NCBI GenBank assembly: GCA_943914115.1
Contig: CALUAU010000121.1
Coordinates: forward strand, 1-5,805
Source: an uncultured Microbacteriaceae bacterium
GTDB lineage: Bacteria; Actinomycetota; Actinomycetes; Actinomycetales; Microbacteriaceae
DNA length: 5,805 nt
Direction: 5' to 3'
In this document: piece after piece, positions 1 to 5,805 of the stretch
Position numbering within the stretch: position 1 is the first letter of the stretch
How the letters are laid out: each line of letters starts with the position of its first letter
Notes under the pieces: generated by a model
The model's input: only the letters and a program-made list of their open reading frames with translations
Databases searched by the model: none
What the model was told of the DNA's origin: nothing
Position numbers and translations under genes: made by a program

Positions 1-1199
1 AGACGCAGGGCATCGGGTGCCGGGTGGTCGGGGAGGGCGAGATCGCGAGCAAACGCGTCACCCCACTGCGCCAGTAACAGCGCGGTTTCGGTGAGATCGA
101 CAGTGGCGATTTCAGGTTTGCGTGCGGCCGAAAAACTCGCCCACTGCGCCTCACTCACGCAGCGATACACGGCACCCGGCCCCACACGTGCGGCACGACC
201 GGCTCGCTGTCGACCCGAATCTTGCGACATCGAGACGGTGACGAGCCCCGAGATACCGCGTGCAAGATCGAGCCGCGGCTCGCGCGCAAGACACGAATCC
301 ACCACGATGCGAATATCTGGCACGGTGAGCGACGACTCGGCAACCGAAGTGGCGACCACCGCACGCTGGGCACCGTTTCGCGCGGGCTGCAGCACCGCAT
401 CCTGTTCGGTGGCCGAGAGCGAACCGGTCAGTGGCACCGCCTCGATGCCGTCGGCACGCAAAAGCGTCACCACCCGTTCAACTTCGCGATGCCCGGGAAG
501 AAACACCAGCGCCGAATGTTCGGGATGCGCAGCCATCGCTTCGCGCGTGGTGGCGGCAATATGGGCGAGAAACTCGCGGCGCACGCCACGCTCATCGAGT
601 CGGTGGCCGGGGAACGGCGCCCAATTTTCTGTGAGCGGATGCAGCTCCATTGGCACCGAGAGCACGGGCGCGTCGCCGAGCAGCGCTGACCACTGCGTGG
701 CTTCGAGGGTTGCCGACATAGCCACAACGGCGAGATCGTCACGAAGCTCAGCGATCTGTTGGCTGAACGCGAACGCCAGATCGGTGTCGATGCTGCGCTC
801 ATGCACCTCGTCGAGCACCACCGCCGACACTCCGGGAAGATCGGGGCTGCTGAGCAGCCGACGTACGAGCACCCCGGCCGTAACGAACTCGACGCGCGTG
901 TTCCGCGACACTCTGCTGTCGTCTCGCACTGTGTAGCCCACCACATCGCCCAGTGAAGTGCCGGTGAGCGTTGCGAGGTGTCTGGCTGCGGCCCGGGCCG
1001 CCACGCGCCGCGGCTGAGCCACGACCACGCGGCCGCCGGTGATGTTCGCGAGCACCGGCGGCACCACCGTGGTCTTTCCCGAACCGGGAGGGGAGGTGAC
1101 CACTGCGACGCGATGTTCGATGATGGCCGAGCGCAACGGTTGCTGCAAGGCGTGAGCGGGAAGGCCGCGGCCGATGGCATCAACGTTAAAGCTGGTCAA
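1..1199 (-). CDS. hrpB: ATP-dependent helicase HrpB, N-terminal 399 residues (3' end outside window)
   Basis: DEAH/RHA-family superfamily 2 helicase of the HrpB type. The family is predicted to couple NTP hydrolysis to nucleic-acid unwinding in the cytoplasm; its physiological role in most bacteria is poorly defined. Read from the minus strand, the motifs come in the expected order: Walker A GSGKT (about residues 39-43), QPRR (62-65), Walker B DEVHER (130-135), SAT (162-164), LVFLPG of motif IV (231-236), ATSVAESSLTVPDI of motif V (283-296) and QRAGRAAR of motif VI (331-338). HrpB proteins are usually around 800 residues, so about half is present and the HrpB-specific C-terminal region is missing. 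The start is a TTG at 1199, giving MTSFNVDAIGRGLP, close to the usual HrpB beginning, with GAGGA 10 nt upstream. The frame stays open upstream to the ATPase stop, so a TTG at 1250 (17 residues longer) is possible but less likely. The second Gly of motif VI is Ala here (codon 191-189). The family assignment is secure; the substrate is not known. Confidence 0.93.
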   Translation of the reverse strand, partial: MTSFNVDAIGRGLPAHALQQPLRSAIIEHRVAVVTSPPGSGKTTVVPPVLANITGGRVVVAQPRRVAARAAARHLATLTGTSLGDVVGYTVRDDSRVSRNTRVEFVTAGVLVRRLLSSPDLPGVSAVVLDEVHERSIDTDLAFAFSQQIAELRDDLAVVAMSATLEATQWSALLGDAPVLSVPMELHPLTENWAPFPGHRLDERGVRREFLAHIAATTREAMAAHPEHSALVFLPGHREVERVVTLLRADGIEAVPLTGSLSATEQDAVLQPARNGAQRAVVATSVAESSLTVPDIRIVVDSCLAREPRLDLARGISGLVTVSMSQDSGRQRAGRAARVGPGAVYRCVSEAQWASFSAARKPEIATVDLTETALLLAQWGDAFARDLALPDHPAPDALR

Positions 1200-1209
1200 G
1201 TGAACGCAA

Positions 1210-1214
1210 TCCTC
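1210..1214 (-). promoter_or_regulatory. Probable ribosome binding site of hrpB
   Basis: GAGGA on the minus strand, 10 nt before the TTG at 1199. It is the best Shine-Dalgarno-like match near the start and is the main reason for choosing 1199 over the in-frame TTG at 1250. The spacing is slightly long. Confidence 0.5.
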
Positions 1215-1253
1215 AGGCGTGAAGTCGGATGCCCCTAACCATATCGGCAACCA

Positions 1254-1278
1254 GCCGCAGCGAATGATGCGCCGCGGC
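1254..1278 (-). terminator. Strong stem-loop between ATPase gene and hrpB, possible terminator or attenuator
   Basis: On the minus strand a 9-bp stem GCCGCGGCG / CGCTGCGGC with one G-U pair closes a 7-nt loop CATCATT. It lies 41 nt after the ATPase stop codon and 54 nt before the hrpB start. No run of T follows it (the next bases are TGGTTGCC), so it is not a classical intrinsic terminator. Actinobacteria often use stem-loops with poor U-tracts, so termination, attenuation or mRNA 3'-end protection are all possible. The stem is seen directly; the function is inferred. Confidence 0.4.
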
Positions 1279-1301
1279 CCCGAGCTGCCTCGAAATAGAG
1301 C

Positions 1302-1322
1302 TAATGGTCGCGGGGACCACTA
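1302..1322 (-). repeat. Inverted repeat (stem-loop) embracing the ATPase stop codon
   Basis: On the minus strand TAGTGGTC / GACCATTA can form an 8-bp stem with one G-U pair around the 5-nt loop CCCGC. The 5' arm begins with the TAG stop of the ATPase gene. It sits just ahead of the larger stem-loop at 1254-1278, giving two tandem hairpins in the 120-nt gap. No T-tract follows, only GCTCTATTTC. It could be part of a weak terminator or an mRNA 3' stabiliser; chance is also possible for such a short stem. Confidence 0.35.
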
Positions 1323-4145
1323 GCTGTGCGAGCCCCTGAACGCCCGATGGGTGAGCTTGCGCAGCTCATCGGTCCACAGCACCATCGAAGCGAGCACGAT
1401 TGCCATGACCCACTGCTCGAGGTTGAGCGGTACGGTGCCGAACGCGTGATTGAGCACGGGAAGATAGATCACCGCCACCTGAAGCAGCGCTGAAATTCCG
1501 ATAGCGCACCACAGCCAGCGATTGTGGAACATACCGCTGAGCGCGCTACGCGTATCCGATCGGCAGTTGAACACGTTAAAGAGTTGAGCGAACACCAGCA
1601 CCGTGAAAGCAACCGTGCGGGCGTGGGGCTCGTCAGTGGTGTGCGGCCCGTCGATGAGACCACCGGGCAGGAAGAAATCGAAGGCAAGGAGTGTGGCCGA
1701 AGCCATGACGAGGCCCACAAACACGATCGTGAACCACATCTGCCCATCGATGACGCGGTCGGTGAGTCGGCGTGGAGGATGCTGCATCACGGCGGCATCG
1801 GTGGGGTCAACCCCCAGCGCCAAAGCTGGTAGCGAATCGGTGAGCAGATTGATCCACAGAATCTGCGTGGCAAGTAGCGGCAGGATCACTGTGCCGTCAT
1901 CGAGTCGCAGCCCGAGCATCGCGCCGAGCATCACCCCGAGCAGCATGGTGAGCACCTCGCCCATATTCGATGAGAGCAGGTAGCGCAGAAACTTGCGGAT
2001 ATTTGCGAAGATTCCGCGTCCTTCGCGCACGGCAGCGACGATGGTGGCGAAGTTGTCGTCGGCGAGGATCATATCGGCCGATTCGTGGGTGACCTGGGTG
2101 CCGGTGACGCCCATCGCGACACCAATATCAGCCGATTTGAGTGCGGGCGCGTCATTGACACCGTCACCGGTCATCGCCACCACTTCGCCTTCGGCGCGCA
2201 GCGCGTTGACAATTCTTAGTTTGTGTTCGGGCGCGACGCGTGCAAACACCGAGGTTTCGCGCACTGCAACAGCAAACTCGTCATCACGCAGCCGGTCGAG
2301 TTGTGGGCCGGTGAGCGGTGCGGCATCGCGCGTGGCGTCGATGATCCCCAGGTCGGTGGCGATTCGGCTGGCGGTGCGGGGATGGTCGCCGGTAATCATG
2401 ACGACGCGGATGCCGGCGCCTTTCGCTTCGCTAATGGCCGAGGCAACCTCGGTGCGCGGAGGGTCGACGATACCGACAACACCGTGCCAGATGAGTCGCG
2501 ACTCAAAATCATCATCGGCGGCATGCGCGTCAGCGTCGTCAGCTGGGCGGGCAGCAATTGCCAGGGTGCGGTAGGCCTGCGCCGACAGTGCGGTGACCTG
2601 CTGCAGGATGGTGTCGCGCAGTTTCGGAGTGAGTGGCACTACCGCACCGTCGACAACTACCCGGTCGCATCGTTCGATGAGCACATCGGGTGCGCCCTTG
2701 GCGACAGCGCTGCGATTTCCAGACTCGGTGGCGACGAGAGCCGACATGCGTTTGCGTGCCGAGGTGAACGGAACCTCGCGTAGCCGGGTGACCGGCGGCG
2801 TGTCGATGTGGTGCTGGTGCAGAGCGAGTTGAAAGGCAGCTTCGGTGGGGTCGCCGAAGACTTCAGGGTCGGCATCATCACTGAAACGCACCTCGGCGTT
2901 ATTGACGATGGAGCCAAGGTATAGCACACGTGCAACCGCGGATGCATCGGTAGCGTCGGGGGAGTATGAGTTGAGATTCGTCTCGCTGGCCGCGGTGCAC
3001 ACGAGTTCTATGGTCATCTCGTTTCGCGTGAGCGTGCCGGTTTTATCCGAACAGATGATGGTGGCTGACCCGAGTGTTTCGACCGAGCTGAGCCGCTTAA
3101 CGATGGCCCGACGGGCAGCCATCCGCTGCACACCGAGCGCTAGCACGAGCGACAGAATCGCAGGCAGACCCTCGGGAACGGCGGCTACCGCCAGTGAAAC
3201 TCCGAGCAGCAAGATGGTGATCAGACTTGACGCCGAGTGATCGGGGGTAACCGCATACACGCTCACCATCACCACTAGCGCGATGAGCAGCACTAGCACG
3301 GTGAGCGACCTACCGACGGCAGCGATCTCGCGTTCGAGCGGTGTTGCCTCGGTCTGGGTGGCGTCGAGCAGTTTGGCGATCTTTCCGACCTCGGTGCGCA
3401 TTCCGGTGGTGCAAACTGCCGCGCGGGCAACGCCCTGAACCACCGCGGTGCCTGAAAACACCATGGTGAGCCGGTCGCCCAGTGCCGCATCCTCTGCAAT
3501 TGTCGCCGTTGCATCCTTCTCAACCGGCACTGATTCACCGGTGAGTGATGCTTCGCCTACCAATAGCTGGGTCGATTCAAGAATGCGCGCGTCGGCGGGT
3601 ACCGTATTTCCCTCTTCGAGCAGGATGATGTCGCCCGGCACCAGATCGATGCTCGGCACCTGCTGACGTACCCCGTCACGGATGACGCTGGCCTGTGGCG
3701 AGCTCATTTCTGCAAGGGCGGCAACAGCTTCGGAGGCACGCTGTTCTTGCACAAAACCGATGATGGCGTTGAGCAAGATGATGACCAGAATGACAAGCGC
3801 GTCAACCGGAACCGAGGCTGCGCCCTCAATCGTCCAAGCCGCAATCGAGATGGCAACCGCTGCGAACAGCAGGTACACGAGCGGATCGCGGAATTGCTCG
3901 AGGAATCGTCGCCAGCCGGGCACCGGGGGTGCCCCGCGCAGTTCGTTGCCACCGTATTCTTGACGGCGACGAGCTGCCTCATCGGTTGTCAGCCCGGTAC
4001 TGAGGTCGACACCGAGCTGTGCCGCCACGGTGCTGAGCTCGCGAGTATGCCAGGGGGTTGCGGGTGACGCGGCGACGGAAGTGTTCACAGCTGGCAGGCT
4101 AACTGACTTATTCGGCGCGCAGGTGGCTGGAGCCGTCTGGCTCAC
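1320..4145 (-). CDS. P2-type cation-transporting ATPase, probable calcium (SERCA/PMCA-like) exporter
   Basis: Membrane pump expected to use ATP to move a cation, most likely Ca2+, out of the cytoplasm. Numbered from the GTG at 4145 (941 residues), it shows an N-terminal cation-ATPase domain from W32; M1 (about 87-104) and M2 (112-132); actuator TGES (202-205); M3 (280-300); M4 with PEGLP (324-328); the phosphorylated Asp in DKTGTLT (D367); nucleotide-domain KGAPD (483-487); DPPR (561-564); TGD (585-587); the hinge TGDGVND (659-665); and six C-terminal segments, M5-M10, to about 925. The length fits the bacterial P2 family. Residues aligning with the SERCA calcium sites are E325 (M4), N727 and E730 (M5), and N766, T769 and D770 (M6); the M8 glutamate is Gln here (Q854). 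This supports Ca2+, but Mn2+ or another cation cannot be excluded. The start is uncertain. GTG 4145 overlaps sbcC by 38 nt; GTG 4088 begins 19 nt after the sbcC stop and leaves only 12 residues before the conserved WHTRE. Neither has a clear ribosome binding site. No promoter is evident, so co-transcription with sbcC is likely. Confidence 0.93.
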   Translation of the reverse strand: MSQTAPATCAPNKSVSLPAVNTSVAASPATPWHTRELSTVAAQLGVDLSTGLTTDEAARRRQEYGGNELRGAPPVPGWRRFLEQFRDPLVYLLFAAVAISIAAWTIEGAASVPVDALVILVIILLNAIIGFVQEQRASEAVAALAEMSSPQASVIRDGVRQQVPSIDLVPGDIILLEEGNTVPADARILESTQLLVGEASLTGESVPVEKDATATIAEDAALGDRLTMVFSGTAVVQGVARAAVCTTGMRTEVGKIAKLLDATQTEATPLEREIAAVGRSLTVLVLLIALVVMVSVYAVTPDHSASSLITILLLGVSLAVAAVPEGLPAILSLVLALGVQRMAARRAIVKRLSSVETLGSATIICSDKTGTLTRNEMTIELVCTAASETNLNSYSPDATDASAVARVLYLGSIVNNAEVRFSDDADPEVFGDPTEAAFQLALHQHHIDTPPVTRLREVPFTSARKRMSALVATESGNRSAVAKGAPDVLIERCDRVVVDGAVVPLTPKLRDTILQQVTALSAQAYRTLAIAARPADDADAHAADDDFESRLIWHGVVGIVDPPRTEVASAISEAKGAGIRVVMITGDHPRTASRIATDLGIIDATRDAAPLTGPQLDRLRDDEFAVAVRETSVFARVAPEHKLRIVNALRAEGEVVAMTGDGVNDAPALKSADIGVAMGVTGTQVTHESADMILADDNFATIVAAVREGRGIFANIRKFLRYLLSSNMGEVLTMLLGVMLGAMLGLRLDDGTVILPLLATQILWINLLTDSLPALALGVDPTDAAVMQHPPRRLTDRVIDGQMWFTIVFVGLVMASATLLAFDFFLPGGLIDGPHTTDEPHARTVAFTVLVFAQLFNVFNCRSDTRSALSGMFHNRWLWCAIGISALLQVAVIYLPVLNHAFGTVPLNLEQWVMAIVLASMVLWTDELRKLTHRAFRGSHS

Positions 4146-5805
4146 GCGCCACGGTGAGTTTTGCCGGGATGCGCTGGTGCATTGCCTCGACGTGGCTAAT
4201 TACCCCGATAGTGCGCCCGCTTTGACGCAGTTGATCGAGGGTGCGCATCGCCACCTCAAGGGTTTCGCTATCGAGCGAACCAAAGCCCTCGTCGATGAAC
4301 AGTGTGTCGAGCGAGATGCCACCAGCCTGTGCCGAAACCACCTCGGCGAGGCCGAGTGCGAGTGCGAGCGATACGAGAAACGACTCGCCTCCCGAAAGCG
4401 ATTGTGGCTGACGTAGCTCACCGTTGTAGCTGTCGAATACCGCGATGCCGAGCCCCGATTGGCGGCCGTGCGCCTCGATCGACTCATCCACTTCGAGCTG
4501 GTATCGGCCCGATGACAGCTGCGTGAGGTGTGCGTTGGCGGCCTGAACGATCTCTTCGAGCCAGCTCGCGAGCACAAACACTTCGAGATTCTGTTTGCGT
4601 GAGTTGCTACCGCGCAGTGTGTCGGCAAATCTGGTTGTGGCGTCGGCACGCACGGCCTCATCGCCGATGCGTTCAATGAGTGCGTGCGAAAGCTCGGCCT
4701 GTGCGGTAGCTCGGCGCTGATCTGAGTCGACTGACCCGATGAGCTGGTTGAGCTCGGTGAGCCGATCGGCACTCGCACGGGCTGCGGCCGCGGGGGCGTC
4801 GCTATCGACGGGGGCATCGGGGAGGGTGCTGAAGCGCTCATCACTCAGCTTTGCGTTCACCGCAGTGAGCGCTTCGTGATGGCGCTCAACACGCTCGCGC
4901 AGCAGTGTTAGCTCAGATGCGGTGAGCGCAGCTGCAGTGAGCTGGTCGCGGTTGGCAAACGGTGAGCTAGCGAGCCGAGTGTCGAGTTGGGTGCTGGCGG
5001 TTTCGAGTCGCTGGTTGGTGTCGAGCACTGCGGTATTCGATTCCAGCAGCGACTCGGTGGCCGAGATGAGTGCCGAAATGAGGGAGATTCGCTTGGCGAT
5101 CGACGGCTGCCCGGCTCGCAGCCGGGTTACCTCAGTGTGTTTTTGTTGGGTTGTCGAAAGCGCGTTATCGAGCGAGCTGCGTGCCTGCACAAGGTCCGCT
5201 TCGGCATCGCGAAGCCGCTGCGCATCAGCAGCAATTGCACGTTCGAGGGTCGTGATGTGTTCGGCACACGCTTGCAGCTGGGCATTCGCCTCGCGGGATT
5301 GGGTGAGGGCAGCCCGCGCGGTGGCGAGTGCTGCGCTGGCATCTTCGAGTGCCATACCGGAGGCCTGTTCTTGCATCGCATCGAGTACCCGCTGGCGTTC
5401 TTGCAGTTCGTTCTGGGCGACGGTGGCACGCTCATGTGCGGCCTGTGAACGCTCGTGAGCGGTAGCCAAGTCGGCGTCAGTTACCGGTTGCTGCTGGGTG
5501 TTGTTTGCGTGTGCCAGATTGGGATGCTCGGTGGCACCACAGACCGCGCAGGCTTCGCCCGGAGCAAGCTGTGATGCCAACTCGATGGCAGCGTTTCGAT
5601 AGCGCCGCTCGGCGAGTTCGCGCTCGTGCTGATTGGCGAGTTCGCGTTCGGCAAGCGCGCTGCGGTAGGCCTCGATTGCCTGTGCACACCGGGTTTGGGC
5701 GGTAGAAAGTTGACGCGCCGCCGCGCACACCAGCTCTGCCTGCTCCACAGTGGCTGCACGCGCGCCGACGAGCGCAGCCAGCCCGGTTAACTCGGTGTGT
5801 TGCGC
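4108..5805 (-). CDS. sbcC: Nuclease SbcCD subunit C, C-terminal 565 residues (5' end outside window)
   Basis: Rad50/SMC-like ABC ATPase that, with the nuclease SbcD (Mre11 family), opens and trims DNA ends and cleaves hairpins in the cytoplasm. Numbered from the first codon in the window (5805-5803), the zinc-hook CAVCGATEHP has Cys at 86 and 89 (bases 5550-5539), at the tip of the coiled coil. An Ala/Glu/Arg/Gln-rich coiled-coil arm follows to about residue 400. Then come LEVFVLASWLEEIV (407-420), SSGRY (431-435), the ABC signature LSGGE (470-474), Walker B ending IDEGFGSLD (D505, E506) and switch His538 in VISHVE. The order matches SbcC, whose usual length is about 1000 residues, so Walker A, the Q-loop and the first arm lie beyond the right edge. 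The reading frame is open to the edge, so the GTG at 5748 is not the true start. SbcD is normally encoded just upstream, which would be outside this window. The TAA stop at 4110-4108 lies within or just before the start of the ATPase gene. Confidence 0.95.
   Translation of the reverse strand, partial: AQHTELTGLAALVGARAATVEQAELVCAAARQLSTAQTRCAQAIEAYRSALAERELANQHERELAERRYRNAAIELASQLAPGEACAVCGATEHPNLAHANNTQQQPVTDADLATAHERSQAAHERATVAQNELQERQRVLDAMQEQASGMALEDASAALATARAALTQSREANAQLQACAEHITTLERAIAADAQRLRDAEADLVQARSSLDNALSTTQQKHTEVTRLRAGQPSIAKRISLISALISATESLLESNTAVLDTNQRLETASTQLDTRLASSPFANRDQLTAAALTASELTLLRERVERHHEALTAVNAKLSDERFSTLPDAPVDSDAPAAAARASADRLTELNQLIGSVDSDQRRATAQAELSHALIERIGDEAVRADATTRFADTLRGSNSRKQNLEVFVLASWLEEIVQAANAHLTQLSSGRYQLEVDESIEAHGRQSGLGIAVFDSYNGELRQPQSLSGGESFLVSLALALGLAEVVSAQAGGISLDTLFIDEGFGSLDSETLEVAMRTLDQLRQSGRTIGVISHVEAMHQRIPAKLTVAREPDGSSHLRAE

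Noticed and set aside
91..936. Long plus-strand open frame of 281 codons
   Set aside because: It lies antisense to the clear HrpB helicase frame and encodes a Ser/Arg/Thr-rich protein with no recognisable motif. Long antisense frames are expected in GC-rich genes.
467..1183. Minus-strand open frame of 238 codons inside the hrpB region
   Set aside because: It is an out-of-frame shadow of hrpB with Trp/Cys/Arg/Ser-rich composition. The helicase motifs are in the other frame of the same strand.
1200..1319. A promoter for hrpB in the gap
   Set aside because: TTGCCG (1250-1245, minus strand) resembles a -35 box, but no TATAAT-like hexamer lies 16-18 nt downstream, so no promoter can be supported.
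1993..2783. Overlapping plus-strand open frames within the ATPase gene
   Set aside because: They are antisense to conserved P-domain and N-domain segments and show no family resemblance.
4922..5458. Plus-strand open frame of 178 codons opposite sbcC
   Set aside because: It is Ser/Ala/Arg/Cys-rich and exactly antisense to the coiled-coil arm. The composition is explained by the Glu/Ala/Arg codons of sbcC.
1..5805. Defence island, CRISPR or mobile-element content
   Set aside because: No spaced direct repeats, transposase, integrase, tRNA or toxin-antitoxin genes were seen. SbcC and HrpB are both familiar chromosomal proteins, and their presence near each other is not evidence of a defence system.

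Overview
The window reads as ordinary chromosomal sequence from a high-GC Gram-positive (actinobacterial) genome. The basis is GC-rich codon choice, GTG and TTG start codons, weak ribosome binding sites, and protein sequences of actinobacterial character. A Microbacteriaceae-like host is plausible but is inference only. All three genes lie on the minus strand, so transcription runs from right to left. No RNA gene, CRISPR array, insertion sequence, integrase or other mobile-element signature was seen.

Layout in transcription order. (1) 5805-4108: the C-terminal part (565 residues) of the DNA repair nuclease subunit SbcC, a Rad50-like ABC ATPase. It has the zinc-hook CxxC near the right edge, a long coiled-coil arm, and the ABC signature, Walker B and switch histidine near the end. 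Its 5' part lies beyond the right edge. (2) 4145-1320: a complete P2-type cation-transporting ATPase whose membrane site residues resemble the SERCA (calcium pump) group. Its longest frame starts inside the end of sbcC, and a second in-frame GTG lies 19 nt after the sbcC stop. (3) 1320-1200: a 120-nt gap with two perfect or near-perfect stem-loops and the likely hrpB ribosome binding site. (4) 1199-1: the N-terminal 399 residues of the DEAH-type helicase HrpB. Its 3' part lies beyond the left edge.

sbcC and the ATPase gene overlap or nearly abut and could share a transcript. The stem-loops after the ATPase stop may separate or attenuate transcription into hrpB. The three proteins (DNA end processing, ion export, nucleic-acid helicase) have no obvious joint pathway, so this looks like a housekeeping neighbourhood rather than a dedicated system. 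I found no convincing undescribed system. The points worth a second look are the mixed calcium-site residue pattern of the pump, the start-codon ambiguities, the intergenic stem-loops and a substitution in HrpB motif VI.
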